Source of the DNA: Rhodanobacter sp. B04
GTDB lineage: Bacteria > Pseudomonadota > Gammaproteobacteria > Xanthomonadales > Rhodanobacteraceae
Assembly: GCF_002001125.1 (NCBI RefSeq)
Contig: NZ_MUNV01000016.1
Coordinates: forward strand, 91,681 to 155,680
Length of the DNA: 64,000 nt
Direction of reading: 5' to 3'
Position numbers and translations under genes: made by a program
The notes under the pieces: model-generated
Databases searched by the model: none
Seen by the model: only the letters and a program-made list of their open reading frames with translations
What the model was told of the DNA's origin: nothing
Part shown: positions 30,421 to 39,263 of the stretch, piece after piece
Numbering within the stretch: the first letter of the stretch is position 1
Layout: the number at the start of each line of letters is the position of its first letter

Positions 30421-32183
30421 GGGTGCATGGTAACCGTCGGGGTGCCGTCGCGTGCACCGGCTTCGAGTAGCTCGATCGTGTGCCGGTAGCCCGCATCGAT
30501 CGCCCGCTGCCAATCCTTCCAGTCGAGCATCCCGATGTGATCCAGCGGTGGCGTGATTAGCACGTCGGCGCGTTCGCGGCGCTGTTCGCTCGCGGTCTCG
30601 CCGTTGACCATGCCGGCGCGTACCAGGGTCGATACCAGGCCCGGTCGGCGGATGTGCTGACGCCGTTGCAGCAGCAGACGCCATAGCGGCGGCGTGGCCG
30701 ATTCCTCGGCGTTGGTGAGCAGCGCTATATCGGCACGGATGTCCAGTGCGGTGATATGGGCTATGCCGTCGGCGGCCATCACGTCGGTCGGCAGGTTGTC
30801 GACCAGCGCGCCATCGACGTGGACGCCGCCCTGATGCAGCACCGGCGGCAGCACGCCGGGAATCGCGCTGGATGCGCGCAGCCAGAGCCACAGCGGGCCG
30901 TGCCGATGCACCGCCATACCGCCGCCGGACAGGCGGGTGGAGATGCAGAAATACGGCAGCGCCAGATCTTCGATCTCCAGCGCACCGAACGCCCGCTGCA
31001 GCATCTGCGAGGCGCGCCGGCCGCGGGTCATCGCGATCAATGGCAGCGTCCAGTCCGACAGCGGCCGGCCTTGCACGAAGGCACGGCGCAAGGTTTCCGT
31101 CAGCGCCTGCAACTCCCAGCCGCAGGCCACGCCGGCGCCGATGATGGCGCCTATGCTGGTGCCGCCGACCGCGTCAAAGGTGTGACCCGCTTCGTGGAGT
31201 GCGCGCAGCACGCCCAGATGTGCCACGCCGCGCGCGCCGCCACCCGCCAGCACCAGGCCGCGGCCGTGTCCGCTGACCAGTCGTGCCAGCCGCACGATGT
31301 CGCTGTCGCGGCAGATGTGGTGATGCCGCAACTCGCCGGTGAACGGCGCCCGCCAGCGTTGCGCCGTGCCCAGGCTGACCTGGTGGCCGGCATGCAGCAG
31401 CACCAGATGACGCATGCGGTGGCCGGTGCGCTTCGGATCCAGCAGGGCCGCTTCCGGCCACGCGCGTGCCGGTTGCGCGGCCAGTGCCGGCAACAGCAAC
31501 ACGTCGGCCTGGCGCAGGCAGCGCTGGCGCCACAACAGGTCGCCGCTCGCATCCAGATAGATCACGAAGCGCGATTTCGCTTCCCGTTCGGCGAACCAGT
31601 CGCCACTGCGCCCGGCGCCCAGCTCGTCATCGATCACGCCACAACTGCCGTAAGCGCCCAGTGCCTGCGCCAATTGCATCGCCAGCACGCGCGCCGGTAC
31701 CGATCGATCGATGGGCAGGATCGCGAATGTGCGCGGCGCGCCGGGTCGATCCGCACCACGGCCGCGCCGTTGCAAACGCTCGATCGCCATTCGCGCCACG
31801 CCCAGCATGGCTTGCGGATGGTGTCCGAGCAGTCGTTCGAAGGCATCGCGACCGAGCCGCAGCAGCTCGGAGTCGCGCAGCGCGCGTACCGTGCGGATGC
31901 GCTCTTCGCCGCCAAGCAGGCTGGCCGCGCCCACACATTCGCCGGCGGCGATCAGCTGGGTCAGCTCGGCGGTATCCTCCGGCGAGCGGTCGTCGAACAC
32001 GCCCAGGCTGCCGCTTTTCAGCAGGTACAGCGAATCGGCCGGTTCGCCGGGTTTGAACAACGGCCGTCCGCCGGGCAGCCCAAGCCACACCAGCTCGTGG
32101 GCCAGCGCTTCACGCGCAGGTGCATCCAGTTGCGCAAACATTCCGCTGTGCGCAAGCAACTCGGCGACATCCGATGGCGACAT
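30417..32183 (-). CDS. cNMP-binding patatin-like phospholipase (NTE family)
   Basis: A 588-residue two-domain protein. Residues about 10-125 form a cyclic-nucleotide-binding-type domain (LFKPGEPADSLYLLKSGSLGV; GECVGAASLLGGEERIRTVRA). A middle region of about 150 residues follows, then a patatin domain with oxyanion-hole GGGARG (near 316), nucleophile GTSIG (near 342) and the catalytic-dyad DGALVDNLP (near 460). This is the neuropathy-target-esterase layout: a phospholipase controlled by a nucleotide sensor. It overlaps the gamma-carbonic anhydrase start. The start at 32183 gives MSPSDVAELLAHSG; further in-frame sequence upstream is not protein-like. Confidence 0.9.
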   Translation of the reverse strand: MSPSDVAELLAHSGMFAQLDAPAREALAHELVWLGLPGGRPLFKPGEPADSLYLLKSGSLGVFDDRSPEDTAELTQLIAAGECVGAASLLGGEERIRTVRALRDSELLRLGRDAFERLLGHHPQAMLGVARMAIERLQRRGRGADRPGAPRTFAILPIDRSVPARVLAMQLAQALGAYGSCGVIDDELGAGRSGDWFAEREAKSRFVIYLDASGDLLWRQRCLRQADVLLLPALAAQPARAWPEAALLDPKRTGHRMRHLVLLHAGHQVSLGTAQRWRAPFTGELRHHHICRDSDIVRLARLVSGHGRGLVLAGGGARGVAHLGVLRALHEAGHTFDAVGGTSIGAIIGAGVACGWELQALTETLRRAFVQGRPLSDWTLPLIAMTRGRRASQMLQRAFGALEIEDLALPYFCISTRLSGGGMAVHRHGPLWLWLRASSAIPGVLPPVLHQGGVHVDGALVDNLPTDVMAADGIAHITALDIRADIALLTNAEESATPPLWRLLLQRRQHIRRPGLVSTLVRAGMVNGETASEQRRERADVLITPPLDHIGMLDWKDWQRAIDAGYRHTIELLEAGARDGTPTVTMHP

Positions 32184-32312
32184 GGCCGCAAGGTTACGGT
32201 GCGATCCATGACAAAACGGCATCGCCGTGCCGGTCGCGGGCCTATACCGGTCGCGCAGCGCGCTTGATTTCGGTCGGCGCGATCGCCACGCTGGTGACCT
32301 CAAGGAGATCCC

Positions 32313-34355
32313 ATGAATCAAGACAATCCGCTGCTGGCCGACGATACCCTGCCCGCGTTCTCGCAGATCCGCCCCGAGCATGTGGAACCCGCGATCGACG
32401 CGATCCTCGCCGACTACCGTGCCGGCATCGACGCGCTGGTCGCGCCCGGTGCGCCACGCGACTTCGCCACCGTGATGCTGACCCAGGAACGGCTGGAGCA
32501 GCGCCTGGCCCGCGCCTGGGCGCCGGTTTCCCATCTGCATTCGGTGGCCGACAGCGAAGCCTTGCGCAAGGTCTATGGCCCGGCCGAGGAAAAGCTCACC
32601 GAGCACGCGATCGAGCTGGGCCAGAACCGCGACCTGTACGCCGCGGTGCAGGCGCTGGCTGATGCACCGGATTTCGCCGCGTTGCCACGTCCCGAACGTG
32701 CGCTGGTCGAACATGCGCTGCGCGACTTCAGGCTGTCCGGCGTGGCGCTGGAGGAACCGGCGCGCTCGCGCTTCCGCGAGATCGGCGTGGAACTGTCGAA
32801 ACTCTCCACCGAATTCTCCAATGCCGTGCTCGATGCCAGCGAGGCATGGCACGAGCACATCACCGACGAGCGCGATCTGGCCGGCATTCCCGAATCCGGC
32901 CGCGCCGTGCTGCGCCAGTACGCCGAGGATCAGGATCTGGACGGCTATCTGGTCACATTGAAGCAGCCGAGCGTGCAGGCCGTGCTGACCTACGCCGACA
33001 ATCGCGGCCTGCGCGAGCGGGTGTACTGGGCGTACCAGACCCGTGCTTCGGACCAGGGCCCGAACGCGGGCAAGTTCGACAACAGCGCGCGCATCGAGCA
33101 GATCATGGCGCTGCGTCACGAGGCCGCGCAGCTGCTCGGCTTCGCCAACGCGGCGGAAGAATCGCTGGCCACCAAGATGGCCGGCTCGCCGGCGGAAGTG
33201 CTGGAGTTCCTGCACGATCTGGCCATCCGCGCGAAACCGGTGGCGCAGCAGGAGCTGGCGCGGCTGCGCGAGTTCGCGCATGCCGAGCTTAAGCTGGACA
33301 ACCTCGAATCCTGGGATGTCGGCTACGCCTCGGAGAAGCTGCGCCAGCAGCAGTACGAACTGGACGAGGAACAGCTGAAGCCCTACTTCCCGCTGCCGGC
33401 GGTGATCGATGGCCTGTTCGGCCTCACCACGCAGCTGTATGGCATCACCCTTGCCGTCCGCGATGCCGTCGACACGTGGCATCCGGATGTGCGCTATTAC
33501 GATGTGCGCGATGCCGCCGGGCGCGTGTTCGCGGGCGCCTACGTCGACCTGTATGCGCGCAACGGCAAGCGCGGTGGTGCGTGGATGGATGTCTGCCGCG
33601 CGCGCTTCGACGATGGCGAGCAGCCGCAGCTGCCGGTGGCCTTCCTTACCTGCAACTTCGCGCCGCCCACCGAGGGTCGGCCGGCATTGCTCACCCATGA
33701 CGACGTGCTTACCCTGTTCCACGAATTCGGCCACGGCCTGCACCACCTGCTCACCGCCATCGCACTGCCCTCGATCGGCGGCATCGACGGCGTCGAGTGG
33801 GACGCGGTGGAGCTGCCCAGCCAGTTCATGGAGAACTTCGGCTGGAACCGCGCGGCGCTGGATCTGTTTGCGCGGCATTACCAGACCGACGAACGACTGC
33901 CCGATGAACTGTTCCGGCGCATGCTGACCGCGCGGCATTTCCATGCCGGCCTGTTCCTGGTGCGCCAGCTGGAGTTCGCACTGTTCGATTTCCTGCTGCA
34001 CCTGGAATACAACCCCGCCGAAGGTGCCCGCACGTTGATCGTACTGGAGCAGGCGCGCAAACAAGTTGCCGTGTTGTATCCGCCAGCCTGGCAGCGTTTT
34101 CCGCACGGTTTCAGCCACATCTTTGCGGGCGGTTACGCCGCGGGCTATTACAGCTATCTGTGGGCCGAGCTGTTGTCGGCCGATGCGTTTGGCGAATTCG
34201 AGGCGCATGGCGTGATCGACCGCGCCACCGGCGAGCGTTTCCGCCGGGAAGTGCTGTCGGTCGGCGCCAGCCGTCCTGCGCTGGAAAGCTTCGTCGCCTT
34301 CCGCGGCCGCAGGCCCGAGCCGGAGGCATTACTGCGCAGTCACGGGCTGGCCTGA
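32313..34355 (+). CDS. prlC: Oligopeptidase A
   Basis: A 680-residue M3 family zinc metallopeptidase that degrades short peptides such as cleaved signal peptides in the cytoplasm. The zinc motif HEFGHGLHH is at about 470-478. The N-terminal helical region and total length match E. coli OpdA. An AAGGAGA ribosome site lies nine bases before the ATG. Divergent from the patatin operon; followed by a strong bidirectional terminator shared with the convergent cold-shock gene. Confidence 0.96.
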   Translation: MNQDNPLLADDTLPAFSQIRPEHVEPAIDAILADYRAGIDALVAPGAPRDFATVMLTQERLEQRLARAWAPVSHLHSVADSEALRKVYGPAEEKLTEHAIELGQNRDLYAAVQALADAPDFAALPRPERALVEHALRDFRLSGVALEEPARSRFREIGVELSKLSTEFSNAVLDASEAWHEHITDERDLAGIPESGRAVLRQYAEDQDLDGYLVTLKQPSVQAVLTYADNRGLRERVYWAYQTRASDQGPNAGKFDNSARIEQIMALRHEAAQLLGFANAAEESLATKMAGSPAEVLEFLHDLAIRAKPVAQQELARLREFAHAELKLDNLESWDVGYASEKLRQQQYELDEEQLKPYFPLPAVIDGLFGLTTQLYGITLAVRDAVDTWHPDVRYYDVRDAAGRVFAGAYVDLYARNGKRGGAWMDVCRARFDDGEQPQLPVAFLTCNFAPPTEGRPALLTHDDVLTLFHEFGHGLHHLLTAIALPSIGGIDGVEWDAVELPSQFMENFGWNRAALDLFARHYQTDERLPDELFRRMLTARHFHAGLFLVRQLEFALFDFLLHLEYNPAEGARTLIVLEQARKQVAVLYPPAWQRFPHGFSHIFAGGYAAGYYSYLWAELLSADAFGEFEAHGVIDRATGERFRREVLSVGASRPALESFVAFRGRRPEPEALLRSHGLA

Positions 34356-34414
34356 TCGACACCGCGTGGCCTGTCCCACCTTTGCGCGGGCAGGCCGCGA
34401 TGGTTTCAGGGCAC

Positions 34415-34441
34415 AAAAAAACCCGCCGAAGCGGGTTTTTT
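34415..34441. terminator. Bidirectional terminator between prlC and csp
   Basis: A-tract, ACCCGC stem, CGAA loop, GCGGGT stem, T-tract: a textbook intrinsic terminator in both directions, lying between convergent prlC and the cold-shock gene. Confidence 0.93.
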
Positions 34442-34464
34442 CGAGGCGCTCAAGTCCGAAGACT

Positions 34465-34674
34465 TCAGGCAGCCTGGACTTCCTCAGCCTGCAGGCCCTT
34501 CTGGCCCTTGGTGACGATGAACGTGACGCGCTGACCTTCCTGCAGGGACTTGAAGCCCGTGCCCTGGATCGCGCGGAAATGCACGAACAGGTCATCACCG
34601 CTTTCCGGGGTGATGAAGCCAAAACCCTTGGCGTCGTTGAACCACTTGACTGTACCGCTCTGACGATCCGACAT
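34465..34674 (-). CDS. Cold-shock domain protein
   Basis: A 69-residue single OB-fold RNA/ssDNA-binding protein. RNP1 KGFGFI is at 16-21 and RNP2 LFVHF at 29-33, with the typical [15 protein letters not shown] start. It should act as an RNA chaperone; whether it is cold-induced cannot be read. About 330 bases separate it from divergent xthA, enough for a long 5' untranslated leader as is common in cspA-type genes. Confidence 0.97.
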   Translation of the reverse strand: MSDRQSGTVKWFNDAKGFGFITPESGDDLFVHFRAIQGTGFKSLQEGQRVTFIVTKGQKGLQAEEVQAA

Positions 34675-35008
34675 GTAACATTACCTTTGAAGCATGGATG
34701 GTTTGCGGCTCGGAGCGAGTAGCACTTGACCGCAATAGGAGCAGGAAATCGGGGTTACCCCGGACTCTTGCCTGCTCAGCATACACCGTAATGCAAGGTT
34801 TCGGTGGTTTTGCTTGCAAATTCATTGATCTTGACCCGTTGATGTTGCGAAACACCCGCTTTTTGCGGGTTTCCGGCGTGACCCGAGGGCAAATCCGACC
34901 GCCGTCAGGTGATCAGCGAAGGCACGGGCGGCATGGTTTCCTGGTAACGGTCCGAAACGGTGCCATGCTTCCAGCGGTTCGCATCCATGCATCCCTTACA
35001 ATGCGGCC
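34675..35008. other. Divergent csp-xthA intergenic region
   Basis: 334 bases with no gene. It has lower GC than the surroundings at about 34700-34860, fitting promoters and a csp leader. A hairpin ACCCGC-TTTTT-GCGGGT lies at 34854-34870, followed by only three T on the plus strand, so its role is uncertain. Confidence 0.5.
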
Positions 35009-35788
35009 ATGAAGATCGCCTCGTGGAACGTCAACTCGCTGAACGTGCGCCTGCCGCACCTGACGCAGTGGCTGGCCGACGCCCGGCCAGACATCGTGGC
35101 GCTGCAGGAGACCAAGCTGGAAGATGCCAAGTTTCCGGTCGACCAGCTGGCTGCCGCGGGCTATCGCGCGGTCTACTCGGGCCAGAAGACCTACAACGGC
35201 GTGGCGATCCTGGCGCGCGAGCAAGTCCGTGACGGGTTCAGCGACATCGTCACCGACATCCCGGGGCTGGACGATCCACAGCGGCGGATTCTCGCCGCCA
35301 GCATCGGGGGCCTGCGCGTGGTGGATCTGTACGTGGTCAACGGCAAGGCCCTCGGCGACGAGAAATACGCCTACAAGCTGGACTGGCTGGCCAAGGTGCG
35401 TGAGTTCCTGGCGCGCGAGCTGGAGCGTCATCCCAACCTGGTGGTGCTGGGCGATTTCAACATCTGCCCGGACGATCGCGACGTCTACGATCCGGTCGCC
35501 TGGGGCGAGGACATCCTGTGCTCGCCGCCGGAGCGTGCCGGGCTCAAGGCGATCACCGACCTCGGCCTGCATGACAGCTTCCGGCTGTTCGAGCCGGGTG
35601 CGCAACATTACAGCTGGTGGGACTACCGGCAGGCCGCGTTCCGTCGCAACATGGGCTTGCGCATCGATCTGATCCTGATCGGCGAAGCACTGAAATCCGC
35701 CGCCACGGCGGCGGCGATCGACCGCGAACCGCGGCGTTGGGAGCGTCCTTCGGACCACACGCCGGTGACGCTGGAACTGGATATCTGA
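35009..35788 (+). CDS. xthA: Exodeoxyribonuclease III
   Basis: A 259-residue AP endonuclease/3'-5' exonuclease for base-excision repair. Active-site residues are visible: N7 in WNVNS, E34 in LQETKLED, GDFNI near 150, and the catalytic C-terminal DHTPV. Length is usual for the family. The next gene starts five bases after its stop, so they share a transcript. Confidence 0.96.
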   Translation: MKIASWNVNSLNVRLPHLTQWLADARPDIVALQETKLEDAKFPVDQLAAAGYRAVYSGQKTYNGVAILAREQVRDGFSDIVTDIPGLDDPQRRILAASIGGLRVVDLYVVNGKALGDEKYAYKLDWLAKVREFLARELERHPNLVVLGDFNICPDDRDVYDPVAWGEDILCSPPERAGLKAITDLGLHDSFRLFEPGAQHYSWWDYRQAAFRRNMGLRIDLILIGEALKSAATAAAIDREPRRWERPSDHTPVTLELDI

Positions 35789-35793
35789 CTGAA

Positions 35794-36471
35794 ATGACCG
35801 CAAAAACCGAATGGCCCAGCTCGCTGGACGACAACGAACTGGATGAGCTGGATCGCTACCTGCGCGCGCATACCGGCGAGGGCGACCTGTTGCTCGACGG
35901 CGTGCATGGCCTGCTCAGCGCGCTGGCGGTCGGCCCGCTGCTGGTGCTGCCGGACGAATGGCTGCACGAAGTGCTGCATGAGCCGTTCGCCGACGAGGAC
36001 GAGGGCAACCGCGTGTTGGCGTTGCTGGCCAAGCTCAACGACTCGATCAGCGCCGAGCTCGACGTCGACGCCTACGAGCCGATCCTCGGCGAGGTCGAGC
36101 TGGAAACCGGCCTGATGCTGTCCGCAGCTGGCTGGTGCGAGGGCTTCAGCCGCGGCATCGACCTGCGTGCGAGCCTGTGGGAAAGCCGCCTGGCCGAGGA
36201 TCCGCAGCTGATGGAACTGCTCGGCCCGGTGATGGCGCTGGCGGTGGACGAAGGCATCCTCAGTGCGGATACCGAGTTCGAGAAACTCAGCGACGACGAA
36301 TACGACGAGTGCCTGTCGCAGGTGCCGGCCGTGCTCGGTGCGGTCAACCAGTACTGGCAGGCCAAGCCCGTCACCGAAGCCGAGGTGGAGGCGATGGTGC
36401 ATCAGCAGCGCCCCGGCGATGGCGACGACAACGCGCCGCCGCGCCAGCGCAGCGGGCACTGGGTGCATTGA
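35794..36471 (+). CDS. UPF0149/YecA family protein
   Basis: A 225-residue acidic protein (MTAKTEWPSSLDDNELDELDRYL) of the UPF0149/YecA group: a helical domain with the recognisable LLLDGVHGLLSALAVGP and EGFSRGI segments. It lacks the C-terminal SEC-C zinc motif seen in some members. Molecular role unknown. It is directly downstream of xthA with a five-base gap. Confidence 0.88.
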   Translation: MTAKTEWPSSLDDNELDELDRYLRAHTGEGDLLLDGVHGLLSALAVGPLLVLPDEWLHEVLHEPFADEDEGNRVLALLAKLNDSISAELDVDAYEPILGEVELETGLMLSAAGWCEGFSRGIDLRASLWESRLAEDPQLMELLGPVMALAVDEGILSADTEFEKLSDDEYDECLSQVPAVLGAVNQYWQAKPVTEAEVEAMVHQQRPGDGDDNAPPRQRSGHWVH

Positions 36472-36479
36472 AAAAACAG

Positions 36480-36567
36480 GAGTGAGTGGAGAGGAGTGAG
36501 AAGTGAGAGAAGGCACTTGGTGTGCTCAAGCTTTTCTCCCGCCTCTCACTCCTCTTCCCTCATTTCT
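36480..36567. repeat. Palindromic intergenic element, copy 1
   Basis: An imperfect inverted repeat with left core GAGTGGAGAGGAGTGAGAA (36484-36502) and a right arm read as TCTCACTCCTCTTCCC on the plus strand (36544-36559). The same core occurs as a perfect palindrome at 41017-41095, so this is a small dispersed repeat family. Confidence 0.75.
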
Positions 36568-36662
36568 CGATCTGCGTGAACGATCCGTTCTGGCCATGGC
36601 GCTTGGATAAACCTGGCAACAGCGCCATCTTGGCGGCCAGACATCCTTCACTGGAGCCACCC

Positions 36663-37496
36663 ATGAGCGACCGCCACATCACCCGCCGCATCCGCGGCAC
36701 CGACACATCCGACGGCGCCGGCGTGAAGCTGAAGCGCATCATCGGCCAGCCCGGGCTGGACATGCTCGATCCGTTCCTGCTGCTGGACGAGTTCCGTTCC
36801 GACGACGCCGGCGACTACATCGCCGGCTTCCCCGAGCATCCGCACCGCGGCTTCGAGACGGTCACCTACATGCTGGCCGGGCACATGCAGCACGGCGACA
36901 ACCACGGCAACCGCGGCGACCTCACGCCGGGCAGCGTGCAGTGGATGACCGCCGGTCGCGGCATCCTGCATTCGGAAATGCCGCAGCAGGAAAACGGCCT
37001 GATGTGGGGCTTCCAGCTGTGGGTGAACCTGCCGGCGAAGGACAAGATGACCGCGCCGCGCTACCAGGACATCGGCCCCGAACGGATTCCGGTGGTGCAT
37101 CCGGCCGAAGGCGTCGAGGTCAAGGTGATCGCCGGCGAACTGGCCGGCGCGACCGGTCCGGTCGAGGGCATCGCCACCGCGCCGGTGTATCTGGACATCA
37201 GCCTACGGCCCGGCGCGTCGTTGACGCTGGATCTGCCGACCGGGCATCACGGTTTCGCCTACGTGTTTGAAGGCGAATCGGCGCTGGTCGGTGGCGAATC
37301 ACTGCAACGCAGCGAGCTCGGTGTGCTGTCCGCAGGCGAGCAGCTGCAGTTGGCCGGTGGCGGCAAGCCATCGCGCCTGCTGGTGGTCGCCGGCAAGCCG
37401 CTCAACGAGAGCGTGGTGCGTTACGGGCCGTTCGTGATGAACACCCCCGAGCAGATCCACGAGGCGATAGCCGACTTCCGCGCCGGCAAGTTCTGA
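36663..37496 (+). CDS. Pirin family protein
   Basis: A 277-residue double-cupin protein. The metal-binding HPHRGFETVTYML (about 58-70) followed by HGDNHGN and HSEMPQ, together with the C-terminal cupin, are standard for pirins. Some bacterial members act as quercetin dioxygenases, others as redox or metabolic regulators; the substrate cannot be assigned. It begins after an intergenic palindromic element and an ACTGGAGCCACCC leader. Confidence 0.93.
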   Translation: MSDRHITRRIRGTDTSDGAGVKLKRIIGQPGLDMLDPFLLLDEFRSDDAGDYIAGFPEHPHRGFETVTYMLAGHMQHGDNHGNRGDLTPGSVQWMTAGRGILHSEMPQQENGLMWGFQLWVNLPAKDKMTAPRYQDIGPERIPVVHPAEGVEVKVIAGELAGATGPVEGIATAPVYLDISLRPGASLTLDLPTGHHGFAYVFEGESALVGGESLQRSELGVLSAGEQLQLAGGGKPSRLLVVAGKPLNESVVRYGPFVMNTPEQIHEAIADFRAGKF

Positions 37497-37951
37497 TTTC
37501 TCCGTAACCGCTTCCTTTCGGGAGGGGTTACATGCGGGAGGGGCTCGCGTCGAAACCCATGGCCGCAGGCATGCGCATGATCGGGCAGCAAGGCGCCGAG
37601 GGTGCGCGTGCGCCTGGTCATGCGCATGCCTGTGGCCGTGTATGGCACGCAGCGCCATCGGCTGGCTCCTCGTATCGCTGAAATCCTGGCTGGCCAAACG
37701 AGTCATCGCCCGTGTGGCAGGCAGAGGGTGGGCCGGAGATGCATTTACGGCAACGTAACAGCGCGGGAGTGGAACCAAGCCATGGATCGATCGGTCGTTA
37801 CCGTCGGATCTGCGGGTAGAGTCCCACTTTCAGCGGACTCTGCCACTTGTTAAGAAAGCCTTTTTGCCGTTAAATGAAGGTTAATCTTCGCTGGCTCAAG
37901 CGGCTGTAATATCAAGTTCCCAAGAAAGTTGAAGAAACCCAAAGCAAGTTG
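37497..37951. other. 455-base region without a gene, rich in hairpins
   Basis: No coding sequence is convincing. It contains three structured elements: a hairpin GTAACC...GGTTAC at 37504-37531, long arms at 37558-37580 and 37618-37640 matching in 21 of 23 positions (left arm begins CATGGCCGCAGGCATGCGCA), and AGAGTCC...GGACTCT at 37818-37841. The last 90 bases are AT-rich and may hold the promoter of the next gene. Confidence 0.6.
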
Positions 37952-38422
37952 ATGTTTTTGATCATGATGATTCTTTTGACACTGCTGCTTTTGCTGCCTG
38001 TCGCGCTGATCGCCAGCGCAATCAGGCGCGTGCCGGACGGCCAGGTGCATAGCCTGTACCGTCACGGCAAGCCGGTGCGCCTGTTGCAGGCGGGAACACA
38101 TCTGGTGCTGCCGCTGCTGGACCGGGTGGCGCACAAGATCAATCTGGCGGGGCAGACGTTGCGCTTCGAGGAGCCGCTCGCCGATGCGCATGACCTGCGT
38201 GGCACGGTGTACTGGCAGGTGCTGGAGCCGGAGCGCGCCGATGCGGTGTTCGAGCAGGTCGACCAGTTGATCCGTCGTGGCGCGCAGGAAGCCCTGCGTG
38301 GAGAAGCGGAAGTCGAGCGCGCCGATCGCCGTGATCTGGGGGCGCGCCTGAAGCAGTCGCTGAACCAGGCCTTGCGCGAGCGCGGCATGATGGTGACCCG
38401 GGTCGAGCTTGATGCGGCCTGA
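37952..38422 (+). CDS. Short SPFH/Band 7-like membrane protein
   Basis: A 156-residue protein with one N-terminal membrane helix (MFLIMMILLTLLLLLPVALIASA) followed by an SPFH-like domain (RRVPDGQVHSLYRHGKPVRLLQAGTHLVLPLLDRV, with LADAHDLRGTVYWQVLEPE). Stomatin-like proteins scaffold membrane microdomains or proteases, but those are usually over 250 residues; this protein stops where the coiled-coil region would begin. It may be a small derivative of the family. Single gene, followed by a terminator. Confidence 0.75.
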   Translation: MFLIMMILLTLLLLLPVALIASAIRRVPDGQVHSLYRHGKPVRLLQAGTHLVLPLLDRVAHKINLAGQTLRFEEPLADAHDLRGTVYWQVLEPERADAVFEQVDQLIRRGAQEALRGEAEVERADRRDLGARLKQSLNQALRERGMMVTRVELDAA

Positions 38423-38483
38423 GCAATGAATCGCGTCAGGGCGACCGAGAGCGCCCACGCCACAGGGGATTGGTAAACCTTCA

Positions 38484-38508
38484 AACCCGCCACGGCGGGT
38501 TTTCTTTT
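38484..38508 (+). terminator. Terminator before rsmG
   Basis: Stem AACCCGCC/GGCGGGTT with an AC loop and TTTTCTTTT tail, just downstream of the SPFH-like gene and upstream of rsmG. Confidence 0.85.
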
Positions 38509-38593
38509 GCCGGCTTGCTTCAGGCATGACCCGCTGGCATCGTCGCCGTCCGGCCCCGATACTGCCGGCCCCAAACACGCACAGGAAAGCACC

Positions 38594-39223
38594 ATGGCAG
38601 CGCGCGACGCCTTGCAGGCCCGGCTGGAACAGGGCATCAGCACGCTCGGCTTGGCGCTGCCGGCCGGGGCAGTGGCACGGCTGCTCGACTATCAGGCGCT
38701 GCTGGAGCGCTGGAACGCGGCATACAACCTCACCGCCGTGCGTGATCCGGCGGAAATGATCACGCGCCATCTGCTCGATTCCCTGGCGATCCTGCCGTAT
38801 GTGCAAGGCGATACGCTGGCCGACCTGGGCACCGGTCCCGGCCTGCCAGGCATCGTGCTGGCCATCGCCGCACCGGGCCGGGAAATCCTGCTGGTCGATT
38901 CCAATGGCAAGAAGGTGCGCTTCCTGCGCGAGGCGATCCGCGCACTGAAGCTCGATGGCGTGCGCGCGGAACAGTCGCGGGTGGAGGACGTCGAGGGCCA
39001 GTACGACTGCATCACCGCGCGTGCGTTTGCCAGTCTCGCCGACATGCTCGGCTGGGGCGGCCACCTGCTGGCGCCGGGCGGCACCTGGCTGGCGATGAAG
39101 GGCAAGCGGCCGGATGAGGAGTTGCCGGGCATACCGGCCGGCTTCGCGCTGCGCAGCACGCATGAACTGAGTGTGCCGGGACTGCCGGCCGAGCGTCATC
39201 TGCTGGTGCTCGGCCGCGTCTGA
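38594..39223 (+). CDS. rsmG: 16S rRNA (guanine-527-N7)-methyltransferase RsmG
   Basis: A 209-residue SAM-dependent methyltransferase (GidB) modifying G527 of 16S rRNA. Motif I DLGTGPGLPGI is at about 76-86 and the family features RWNAAYNLTAVRDP and TARAFASLADML are present. The start at 38594 follows AGGAAAG. It heads the rsmG-parA-parB group. Confidence 0.96.
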   Translation: MAARDALQARLEQGISTLGLALPAGAVARLLDYQALLERWNAAYNLTAVRDPAEMITRHLLDSLAILPYVQGDTLADLGTGPGLPGIVLAIAAPGREILLVDSNGKKVRFLREAIRALKLDGVRAEQSRVEDVEGQYDCITARAFASLADMLGWGGHLLAPGGTWLAMKGKRPDEELPGIPAGFALRSTHELSVPGLPAERHLLVLGRV

Positions 39224-39263
39224 TCTACACTAACCCTCTCCCGCGTACGGTAGCTATCCATCC

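Noticed and set aside
32184..34208. Minus-strand frame extending the patatin gene through prlC
   Set aside because: The upstream part is antisense to oligopeptidase A; the patatin family N terminus begins at 32183.
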